64,000 nt of DNA, from NCBI RefSeq assembly GCF_000689415.1, contig NZ_HG322950.1:868001-932000 (forward strand), given 5' to 3'. Source of the DNA: Pseudomonas knackmussii B13. Its GTDB lineage: Bacteria; Pseudomonadota; Gammaproteobacteria; Pseudomonadales; Pseudomonadaceae. The position numbers and the translations under genes are program-made. Below, piece after piece: positions 24,544 through 31,703 of the stretch (positions are counted from its first letter, which is position 1; every line of letters starts with the position of its first letter). The notes beneath the pieces are model-generated. The model was not told the origin of the DNA. It saw only the letters and a list, made by a program, of their open reading frames with translations, and ran no database searches.

Positions 24544-25490
24544 GCCGGGCCTCCGTGCAGCAGGCCGAGGTCTTGCAGCAGGCTGCGTGCTTGAAGCGGG
24601 TCCTCGGCCAGGTGCAGTTCGGCCTGGCCGTTGCTGCGCAGGTCGGCGAGTTCATTGAAGTGGATGGTTACCGCTGCGCCGGCGAGGATCACCGGGCAGC
24701 GTTTGTCCGCGAGCAGGCGGTTGAGCTGCGCCGGCGGCAGCGACTGGTCGGAGTAGAGCAGCAGCGCGCGGGGCAGCAGTCGCTCTTCCGCCAGGGTGAG
24801 TTCGCCGATCGGCAGCGGGCCGTCGAGCACCCGCACGGGGCAGCCGGCGCTGCTGGCCAGCCAGGCGCAGAGCCAGTGGCCGGTTTCCAGCGGGTGTGCG
24901 GACTGGTTGATGAGCAGCAAGGGCGCGCCGTGCTGCTGGCGGTTGTAGTGATACAGCCGGCTGCCCAGCTTGCTGCGTAGCCAGGAGTGATAGAACAGGT
25001 TCTCCAGCGTGCTGCCGAACTGCCCCTGCCAGCGCTGCGCGAGTTGCTGCTGCAGCGGCAGCATCAATCGCTCGCAGAGGGTCTGTACCGGGTAGATCGC
25101 CAGGGCGCTGTTGAAGAGTTCGTCCAGGCGGCGTTCGTCGACCTGGATGACCGCCTCCAGGCAGTGCCGCAGCAGTTCGCCCCAGGGCGAGTTGTCTTCG
25201 GGCAGCGCGGCGGGTGCAGCGTCGTCGAGCAGCGCGCGAACCTTGCTCACCGCCACGCCGCGCTCCAGCCAGGTCAGTGCCTGGCGCACGCGCTCGACCT
25301 GTTCGCTGGAGTACAGCCGGTGGCCCTTGGCGGTTCGCCGGGGCACCAGCAGGCCATAGCGGCGCTCCCAGGCGCGCAGGGTCACAGGGTTGACGCCGGT
25401 GAGCTTCGCCACCTCGCGAATCGGCAGCCATCCTTCCGCGAGCGCTTGCCGGTAGTCCGCGGTGGCGGGTTCGTGTTCTTCAGATTGCAT
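24540..25490 (-). CDS. MerR-family regulator, class II LitR-like (light response)
   Basis: 316 residues. The MerR helix-turn-helix is at about 22-92: LPIREVAKLTGVNPVTLRAWERRYGLLVP and HRLYSSEQVERVRQAL (each split by short linkers). The C-terminal ~200 residues match the cobalamin-binding-like architecture of LitR/CarH regulators but lack an obvious B12-ligand E-x-H motif, as in class II LitR, which I recall works with a separate LOV photosensor in P. putida. Its neighbours (phr, DUF523-DUF1722, FAD oxidoreductase, TIGR01777, hemH) are typical light-induced genes, and bipartite TGTACA operators lie upstream. Overlaps the DUF523 gene by 11 bases and phr by 4. Confidence 0.8.
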   Translation of the reverse strand: MQSEEHEPATADYRQALAEGWLPIREVAKLTGVNPVTLRAWERRYGLLVPRRTAKGHRLYSSEQVERVRQALTWLERGVAVSKVRALLDDAAPAALPEDNSPWGELLRHCLEAVIQVDERRLDELFNSALAIYPVQTLCERLMLPLQQQLAQRWQGQFGSTLENLFYHSWLRSKLGSRLYHYNRQQHGAPLLLINQSAHPLETGHWLCAWLASSAGCPVRVLDGPLPIGELTLAEERLLPRALLLYSDQSLPPAQLNRLLADKRCPVILAGAAVTIHFNELADLRSNGQAELHLAEDPLQARSLLQDLGLLHGGPA

Positions 25491-26436
25491 TGCGCAGCCC
25501 CAGTGCTTCGGGATGAGGTTTCAGATAGGCCTGCCGTGCGATGTAGGGATGCGGATGCAGGCGGAAATGGTGTTTGAGCAGGGTAAGCGGGACTACCAGC
25601 GGCACCACCCCCAGGCGGTACTGCTCGATCACGCCGAGCAGCTCGAACTTGTCTTCGTGGGTCAGCACGGCCTTCAGGTAGCCGGCCAGGTGCTGCAGTA
25701 CGTTGGCGTGGCTGCCGCGGGAAGCGCAGCGGCTCATGGCCTGGCTGAACGCGAGGTAATAGCGCGGGCCGAATTCAGCCGGGTCGTGGGCGCCGATCTG
25801 CGCCAGCCAGTGGCCGAGCTCGGCGTACTGGCGCGGGTGATGGGCGAGCAGCTGGTACTTGTAGCGGGCGTGGAAGTCGAGGATGCCCTTGCGTGTCAGT
25901 CCGTCGCGCAGCAGCGCCAGCCATTCCAGGTGGGCGAACACGCGGGTGAGGAAATTCTCGCGCAGCTGCGCATCATGCAGCCGGCCTTCCTCTTCGACCG
26001 GCAGCTCCGGGCGCGCCGCGCAGAATGCTTCGGCATACAGGCCACGGGCTCCGGGGGGACGGTATTGTCCTTTGTCGTCATAGAGGCGCACGCGGTGCAG
26101 GCCGCAGGAGGGCGACTGCTGCATGAAGATGTAGCCGCCGAGGTCGTCGAGATGGGCTGCCTGCTCCGCGCCATAGCTGCGCAGGGCGTGGCTGTGATCC
26201 TGCGCATCGTCCCGGCTGTTCACCGCGCGCGGTGCCGCTGGCTCGCCGACCAAGCGGATCGGCTGGCGCGGCACGCCCAGGCCGATGGCCATTTCCGGGC
26301 AGAGCGGGACGAAGTCGAAATGCTGGCTCAGTACATCGAGGCAGAGCGACGAGCGCTTGTGTCCGCCGTTGTAGCGCACGGTACTGCCCAGCAGGCAGGC
26401 GCTGATGCCAAGGCGGGGGCGGCTGGGAGGATGCAT
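25480..26436 (-). CDS. DUF523-DUF1722 protein (YbgA-type fusion)
   Basis: 318 residues from the ATG at 26436; the frame is open upstream to 26616, but that stretch contains the operators and belongs to the promoter. The N-terminal DUF523 part has LGISACLLGSTVRYNGGHKR and FMQQSPSCGLHRVRLYD with conserved Cys; the C-terminal DUF1722 part has RYKYQLLAHHPRQYAELG and HFRLHPHPYIARQAYLKPHP. Molecular role unknown; the family is often beside photolyase and MerR genes. First gene of the DUF523-merR-phr operon. Confidence 0.85.
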   Translation of the reverse strand: MHPPSRPRLGISACLLGSTVRYNGGHKRSSLCLDVLSQHFDFVPLCPEMAIGLGVPRQPIRLVGEPAAPRAVNSRDDAQDHSHALRSYGAEQAAHLDDLGGYIFMQQSPSCGLHRVRLYDDKGQYRPPGARGLYAEAFCAARPELPVEEEGRLHDAQLRENFLTRVFAHLEWLALLRDGLTRKGILDFHARYKYQLLAHHPRQYAELGHWLAQIGAHDPAEFGPRYYLAFSQAMSRCASRGSHANVLQHLAGYLKAVLTHEDKFELLGVIEQYRLGVVPLVVPLTLLKHHFRLHPHPYIARQAYLKPHPEALGLRNAI

Positions 26437-26448
26437 GGCGGCGAATCC

Positions 26449-26472
26449 TGTACGCGTGATGGATCTTGTACA
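26449..26472. promoter_or_regulatory. LitR-type bipartite operator (TGTACG-N12-TGTACA)
   Basis: TGTACG at 26449-26454 and TGTACA at 26467-26472 are separated by exactly 12 bases. The pair lies 13 bases upstream of the DUF523 start, so a repressor here would block the DUF523-merR-phr operon. I recall a T(G/A)TACA-N12-T(G/A)TACA-like site for class II LitR in P. putida. Confidence 0.65.
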
Positions 26473-26500
26473 GCTATTGCGTTCAGGATAGGCATAACCT

Positions 26501-26524
26501 TGTACAAGAGCAATGCCTTGTACA
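26501..26524. promoter_or_regulatory. LitR-type bipartite operator (TGTACA-N12-TGTACA)
   Basis: TGTACA at 26501-26506 and 26519-26524 with a 12-base spacer; each is extended to CTTGTACAAG. It lies between the stop of the FAD oxidoreductase (26541) and the start of the DUF523 gene, one more site of the same design as 26449-26472. Confidence 0.7.
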
Positions 26525-26540
26525 AGGTTTGGGCGGTGGG

Positions 26541-27524
26541 TCAGATGTGTTCGAGCAGGCGGCGGGCGGCTTCCAGTCCGCTCAGCCAGGCGCCTTCGAC
26601 GCGTCCGGAAAGACACCAGTCGCCGCAGGCGTAGATGCCCAGGTCGGCATCGTTCAAGGCGCCGAGTTGCCGTGGTTCCAGCGGCCGGGCATACAGCCAG
26701 CGGTGCGCCAGGGCGAACACCGGCGCCGGCACCGCGCAGCCGATCATCTCGGCGAAGGCACCGTAGAGGTGTTCGATCACTTCTTCCTTGGGCTTGTCGA
26801 TGTTCTGCCGGCTCCAGCTGCTGCTGGCGTGCAGCACCCAGGTGTCCATGTGCTCGCTGCGCCCGGGTTTGCAGCGGTTGCTGGCCATCCAGGTGAGCGG
26901 ACCTTCCTGGATGAAGCAGCCTTGCACCGGCGTCTGCAGCTGTTCGGCGAACCCCAGGGCGACGGCCCAGGTCGGTTCCATGGCGATGCTCGCAGCGGCG
27001 GCGGCGAGCTTCGGCGCGCTGGACAGCAGGGCCGCAGCCTGGGGCGCTGGCGTGGCGATCAGGACATGGCTGAACGGGCCGTGGTTCTGCCCCTCGGAAT
27101 CCTGCAGTTGCCAGTGCTGTTCTCCACGGAAAACTTCAGTGATGCGGCAGGAGAAGGTCACTGGCAGGTCGTGCAGCAGTGCGCGGGTGATGGCGCTCAT
27201 GCGCGGCGTGCCGACCCAGCGCGGCTGCTCGTCGGGCGAAGGACTCAGCGCGCCGTCGCGGTACTGGTAGAGCGCCGGGTCCCATTCCTCGACCCAGCCG
27301 GCGTCGCGCCATTTCTGGATGGCGTCGAGGAAGCGTCGATCGCGGGCGGTGAAGTACTGCGCGCCGAGGTCGAGGTCACCGGCCTCGCTGCGCTTGCTGG
27401 CCATGCGGCCGCCGCTGCCGTGACCTTTGTCGAACAGCCGGACTTCCTGTCCGGCGTCGAGCAGGGCGTGGGCGGCGGACAGTCCGGCGATGCCGGTGCC
27501 GATGATGGCGATGGGGGCGCTCAT
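26541..27524 (-). CDS. FAD/NAD(P)-binding oxidoreductase (renalase-like, COG3380)
   Basis: 327 residues. IAIIGTGIAGLSAAHALLDAG is the FAD-binding Rossmann motif, followed by the FDKGHGSGGRMASKR segment of renalase-like flavoproteins; ACGDWCLSGRVEGAWLSGLEAA (split) is the C-terminal FAD motif. Substrate unknown. It lies between the two operator regions, upstream of the DUF523 operon on the same strand and divergent from the TIGR01777 gene. Its promoter region includes the operator at 27573, which suggests light control by the MerR/LitR protein. Confidence 0.85.
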   Translation of the reverse strand: MSAPIAIIGTGIAGLSAAHALLDAGQEVRLFDKGHGSGGRMASKRSEAGDLDLGAQYFTARDRRFLDAIQKWRDAGWVEEWDPALYQYRDGALSPSPDEQPRWVGTPRMSAITRALLHDLPVTFSCRITEVFRGEQHWQLQDSEGQNHGPFSHVLIATPAPQAAALLSSAPKLAAAAASIAMEPTWAVALGFAEQLQTPVQGCFIQEGPLTWMASNRCKPGRSEHMDTWVLHASSSWSRQNIDKPKEEVIEHLYGAFAEMIGCAVPAPVFALAHRWLYARPLEPRQLGALNDADLGIYACGDWCLSGRVEGAWLSGLEAARRLLEHI

Positions 27525-27572
27525 GACATGCCTCGTGGGTTGTTGAATTCAGGTTAGCGAGTCGAACAATCT

Positions 27573-27596
27573 TGTACAATCGGTTTTGTTTGTATA
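27573..27596. promoter_or_regulatory. LitR-type bipartite operator (TGTACA-N12-TGTATA) in divergent promoter
   Basis: TGTACA at 27573-27578 and TGTATA at 27591-27596, again with exactly 12 bases between. It lies in the 267-bp region between the divergent FAD oxidoreductase (start 27524) and TIGR01777 gene (start 27792), so one site could govern both. Confidence 0.65.
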
Positions 27597-27791
27597 ATTG
27601 CACCGCTTGCCACTCGGTTCGCTGCCGGCAATCAGCGCACCGCACATTCGGCCCTCCCGTCGAGAAGTGCGGCGCCCTTTCCGGCTCTTACAGCGTAGAC
27701 CCTCGGCACTGTCCGGCAGGTGTTCCAATGCAAGCGTCGTTCCCTCGTCCAGACTGATGGTAGGGATTGTCCTGATGGAAAGGAGTGGGCC

Positions 27792-28694
27792 ATGCATATC
27801 CTCTTGACCGGCGGTACCGGCCTGATCGGCCGCCGCCTGTGCCGCCCGTGGAGCGCCGCCGGCCATCGGCTGACGGTGCTCAGCCGGCATCCCGAGCGGG
27901 TCGGCTCGTTGTGCGGCGAAGCGGTGCGCGGCATCGCCAGCTTCGAGGCCTACGGCGACGAGCCGCTGGACGTCGTCGTCAACCTGGCCGGCGAGCCCAT
28001 CGCCGACCGTCCCTGGACGCCACGGCGCAAGGCTCTGCTGTGGGACAGCCGGGTGCGCCTGACCGAGCGTCTGGTCGAGTGGCTGGAAGGCCGCACCCAG
28101 CGCCCGGAGCTGCTGATCAGCGGCTCGGCGGTGGGCTGGTATGGCGATGCGGGGGAGCGTCCGCTGGACGAATTCAGCTCGGCGGCCGGCGAGGACTTCG
28201 CCAGCGAACTGTGCCTCGCCTGGGAGCAGATCGCGGTGGAAGCCGAAGCGCTCGGCATTCGCGTGGTGCGCCTGCGCACCGGCTTGGTGCTGGCGCCGGA
28301 GGGTGGCTTCCTCAAGCGCATGCTGCCGGCGTTCCGTCTGGGCTTGGGCGGCCAGTTGGGCAGCGGTCGGCAGTGGATGTCCTGGGTGCATATCGAGGAC
28401 ATGCTCGGGCTGATCGATTTTCTCCTGCACCAGAGCCAGGCCAGCGGTCCGTATAATGCGTGCGCGCCGCAACCGGTGCGCAACCGCGACTTCACCCGGG
28501 CGCTGGGCCAGGCCCTGCACCGGCCGACCTTCATGGCGGTGCCGGGGTTCGTCTTGCGCCTTGCGCTGGGCGAGCTTTCGCTGTTGTTGCTGGGGGGCCA
28601 GCGGGTTGCGCCAAAACGCCTGCTGGAAGCCGGCTTCGTGTTCCGTTACAACGATCTGCCGGCGGCCCTCGCCGATGTCCTCGGACAACGCTGA
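27792..28694 (+). CDS. TIGR01777-family NAD-dependent epimerase/dehydratase-like protein
   Basis: 300 residues from the ATG at 27792 with AGGAG upstream; an in-frame Met at 27720 is rejected. MHILLTGGTGLIGRRL is the NAD-binding loop; VVNLAGEPIADRPW, LISGSAVGWYGDAGERPLDE and RLRTGLVLAPEGGFLKRMLP (each within 20 residues) are the family signature. The active-site tyrosine is in VGWYGD. Biochemical role unknown; homologues accompany photolyase clusters. hemH follows by 34 bases, likely one operon. Confidence 0.85.
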   Translation: MHILLTGGTGLIGRRLCRPWSAAGHRLTVLSRHPERVGSLCGEAVRGIASFEAYGDEPLDVVVNLAGEPIADRPWTPRRKALLWDSRVRLTERLVEWLEGRTQRPELLISGSAVGWYGDAGERPLDEFSSAAGEDFASELCLAWEQIAVEAEALGIRVVRLRTGLVLAPEGGFLKRMLPAFRLGLGGQLGSGRQWMSWVHIEDMLGLIDFLLHQSQASGPYNACAPQPVRNRDFTRALGQALHRPTFMAVPGFVLRLALGELSLLLLGGQRVAPKRLLEAGFVFRYNDLPAALADVLGQR

Positions 28695-28728
28695 GCGGCC
28701 GCCTCGACTCCTCGATTAAGGACCTTGC

Positions 28729-29754
28729 ATGACCCTGAATGCGCTGCTGTTGGTCAACCTGGGCTCGCCGGCCTCGACACGGGTGGAGGACGTGCGTCGC
28801 TATCTCGACCAGTTCCTCATGGACCCCTACGTGGTCGACCTGCCCTGGCCGCTGCGCCGCCTGCTGGTGTCCCTGATCCTGCGCAAGCGCCCGGAAGAGT
28901 CGGCGCACGCCTATTCGTCGATCTGGTGGGACGAGGGCTCGCCGCTGGTGGTGCTCAGCCGCCGGCTGCAGCAGGTGATGCGCAAGCACTGGACCCACGG
29001 ACCGGTGGCGCTGGCGATGCGCTACGGGCAGCCGTCGATCGAGAACGCGTTGCTCGACCTCTATGCCCAGGGCGTGCGCCAGGTGACCTTCGCACCGCTC
29101 TATCCGCAGTTCGCCGACAGCACCACCACCACGGCCATCGAGGAAGCGCGCCGGCTGATCCAGACGCTCAACCTGCACGGCATGTACTTGCAGGTCCTGC
29201 CGCCGTTCTACGCCGAGCCGGAGTACCAGCAGGCTTTGCTGACCAGCGTACGGCCTTATCTGGAGCAGCCCTACGACCACCTGCTGCTGAGCTTCCACGG
29301 CCTGCCAGAGCGGCACATCCGCAAGCTGGTGGGCGACCCCAGCCACGACCTCACTGCCACCAGCAGCCGCAACATGCGCCCGGAAGTCCTGGCGCTGTGC
29401 TACCGCAGCCAGTGCCTGCGCACCGCGGAAATCTTCGCCGAGAAGGCCGGGCTGGAAAAAGGACGCTGGTCGGTGTCCTTCCAGTCGCGCCTGGGCAAGG
29501 CCAAGTGGATCGAGCCCTATACCGAGGCGCAGTTGGAAGCGTTGGCTAAGCAGGGTGTGAAGCGCCTGCTGGTGATGTGCCCGGCGTTCGTCGCCGACTG
29601 CATCGAGACGTTGGAGGAAATCGGCCAGCGCGGCCGCGAACAGTTCATCGCCGCTGGCGGCGAGGAACTGGTGCTGATCCCCTGCCTGAACGACCAGCAG
29701 GCCTGGGCCATCGCCCTGGGCCGCCTCTGCGAGCGCCTGCCCGAGCCGCTCTGA
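28729..29754 (+). CDS. hemH: Ferrochelatase
   Basis: 341 residues. The active-site His190 is in LLSFHGLPERHI and the conserved acid cluster is in ADCIETLEEIGQR (Glu293 region); LYPQFADSTTT is also typical. It inserts Fe2+ into protoporphyrin IX. It is the second gene after the TIGR01777 protein and so may be induced by light, which would limit phototoxic protoporphyrin. No terminator is obvious before the MFS gene. Confidence 0.96.
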   Translation: MTLNALLLVNLGSPASTRVEDVRRYLDQFLMDPYVVDLPWPLRRLLVSLILRKRPEESAHAYSSIWWDEGSPLVVLSRRLQQVMRKHWTHGPVALAMRYGQPSIENALLDLYAQGVRQVTFAPLYPQFADSTTTTAIEEARRLIQTLNLHGMYLQVLPPFYAEPEYQQALLTSVRPYLEQPYDHLLLSFHGLPERHIRKLVGDPSHDLTATSSRNMRPEVLALCYRSQCLRTAEIFAEKAGLEKGRWSVSFQSRLGKAKWIEPYTEAQLEALAKQGVKRLLVMCPAFVADCIETLEEIGQRGREQFIAAGGEELVLIPCLNDQQAWAIALGRLCERLPEPL

Positions 29755-29891
29755 GACCGGTCGCTCATTAGCCGGAGGGCGCCGCGCGCATTCACCTACC
29801 TGATAGTGAGCGCGCCCGTCCGCATCCCTTGCCTAAGCTGGACCCTCTCCCCATCGCTCGCGCCGCGCTGGCGGCGAATCAGGAGTCCGGC

Positions 29892-31262
29892 ATGCACAAC
29901 AACAATAATGGCTACCCCTCCAGCGCCGTGGCCTGGTCCACGGTGGCGATCCTGATGATCGCCTACGTCCTGTCGTTCATCGACCGGCAGATCCTCAACC
30001 TGCTGGTCGGGCCGATTCGCCGCGACCTGGCGATCAGCGACACGCAGATGAGCCTGCTGATGGGCTTGTCCTTCGCGCTCTTCTATACGCTCTGCGGCAT
30101 CCCGCTCGGGCGCATGGCCGACAGCCGTAGCCGGCGCGGCCTGATCACCTTCGGCGTACTGGTGTGGAGCGCCATGACCGCGGCCTGCGGCCTGGCCCGG
30201 CAGTACTGGCAGTTCCTGGCGTTCCGTGTCGGCGTCGGCGTGGGCGAGGCGGCCTTGTCGCCGGCGGCCTATTCGCTGATCGCCGACAGCTTCCCCGCGC
30301 AGCGCCGCGCCACGGCCATCAGCGTCTACTCGATGGGCATCTATCTCGGCTCCGGGCTGGCCTTCCTGCTCGGCGGCCTGGTGATCAAGTTCGCCTCGGC
30401 GCAGGGCGACCTGCACCTGCCGGTGCTTGGCGACGTGCGTCCCTGGCAATTGATCTTCCTGGTGCTCGGCGCCGCCGGTGCGCTCTTCACCCTGCTCATG
30501 CTGGCAGTGAAGGAGCCCCAGCGGCGTGGCGTTGGGGCCGGGGTCGAGGTGCCGATGCGCGAAGTCGGCGCCTACCTGCGGGCCAACCGTCGCACGGTGA
30601 TCTGCCACAACTTCGGCTTCGCCTGCATCTCCTTCGCCAGCTACGGCAGCGGTGCCTGGGTGCCGACCTTCTTCGTCCGCACCTACGGCTGGGACGCCGG
30701 GCACGTCGGAGTGGTGTACGGCAGCATCGTTGCAGTGTTCGGCTGCCTGGGCATCGTCTTCGGCGGCCGCCTGGCCGACCGCTGGGCCAAGCGCGGGCGC
30801 AGCGACGCGAACATGCGGGTCGGCCTGCTGGCTGCCTGCCTGGTGCTGCCGCTGTCGCTGATCTACCCGCTGCTGGACAACGCCAACCTGGCCGCCGCCT
30901 TGCTGGCGCCCACGGTGTTCTGCCTGAGCATGCCGTTCGGCGTGGCCCCGGCGGCGATCCAGGAGATCATGCCCAACTCGATGCGCGGCCAGGCCTCGGC
31001 CATCTACCTGTTCGTGGTCACCCTGTTCGGCCTGGGCGTCGGCCCGACCGCGGTGGCGCTGGTCACCGACTTCGTCTTCCACGACGACATGGCCCTGCGC
31101 TACTCGCTGCTGATCGTCACCAGCGTGGCCCTGCTGGCGGGCGTGGTGTTCCTCGCCAAGGGCCTGAAGCCCTATCGCCAGAGCCTGGAGCACCTGAAGA
31201 GCTGGAGCCTGCAGCGCGAGGCCGGGCAAGACGGCGACGCGCTGCAACGGCAGCCGGCGTGA
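29892..31262 (+). CDS. MFS transporter
   Basis: 456 residues from the ATG at 29892 (AGGAG at 29881); the upstream in-frame start at 29829 has no ribosome site. Twelve hydrophobic segments are visible. YVLSFIDRQILNLLVGPIRR and GRMADSRSRRGLI correspond to TM1 and the loop 2-3 motif of spinster-like/aromatic-acid-type MFS carriers. Substrate unknown. It converges on pilE with only three bases between the stops. Confidence 0.85.
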   Translation: MHNNNNGYPSSAVAWSTVAILMIAYVLSFIDRQILNLLVGPIRRDLAISDTQMSLLMGLSFALFYTLCGIPLGRMADSRSRRGLITFGVLVWSAMTAACGLARQYWQFLAFRVGVGVGEAALSPAAYSLIADSFPAQRRATAISVYSMGIYLGSGLAFLLGGLVIKFASAQGDLHLPVLGDVRPWQLIFLVLGAAGALFTLLMLAVKEPQRRGVGAGVEVPMREVGAYLRANRRTVICHNFGFACISFASYGSGAWVPTFFVRTYGWDAGHVGVVYGSIVAVFGCLGIVFGGRLADRWAKRGRSDANMRVGLLAACLVLPLSLIYPLLDNANLAAALLAPTVFCLSMPFGVAPAAIQEIMPNSMRGQASAIYLFVVTLFGLGVGPTAVALVTDFVFHDDMALRYSLLIVTSVALLAGVVFLAKGLKPYRQSLEHLKSWSLQREAGQDGDALQRQPA

Positions 31263-31265
31263 GCC

Positions 31266-31703
31266 TCAGCGCCAGCAGTCGCTGACGCTGCCGGTGCCGC
31301 TGCTGCCTTTTTCGCCTGTGGCGGTCAGGGTGAGCTGAGTGCACTTTTCATCGGTGAAGGTTGGATTGGCGGCGAGGCTGTAGCCGCCATCGCTTCCGCT
31401 GCTGCTGACCGCGAGGGTGTAGAGCCCGGTTGGCGAGGTGACCGTGCTGCCGTTGGTGCCGGTGAGGTTCAGGTTGGCCACGGCGGACTGATCGGTGACA
31501 TAGCCGGAGCTCGGGTTGAGTGCGTACCAGCGCTCTTCCTGGGCGGCGGCCTGGTTGAGCAGGGCCTGGCCTTCCGCGCGCTTGCCGCGCAGCACGTATT
31601 CCACGTAGCTCGGATAGGCGATGGCGGCCAGGATCGCCACGATCACCGTGACCACCATCACTTCCAGCAGGGTGAAGCCACCCTCGCGTCTTTGCTCGTT
31701 CAT
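31266..31703 (-). CDS. pilE: Type IV minor pilin PilE
   Basis: 145 residues. The leader is cut by PilD at Gly9/Phe10 (GGFTLLEVMVVTVIVAILAA), with Glu at mature position 5. The globular part has a C-terminal disulphide pair (Cys in DEKCTQL and SDCWR). PilE connects minor pilins to the pilus shaft. The start overlaps the pilY1 stop by four bases; no separate pilY2 gene lies between, unlike P. aeruginosa. Confidence 0.9.
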   Translation of the reverse strand: MNEQRREGGFTLLEVMVVTVIVAILAAIAYPSYVEYVLRGKRAEGQALLNQAAAQEERWYALNPSSGYVTDQSAVANLNLTGTNGSTVTSPTGLYTLAVSSSGSDGGYSLAANPTFTDEKCTQLTLTATGEKGSSGTGSVSDCWR

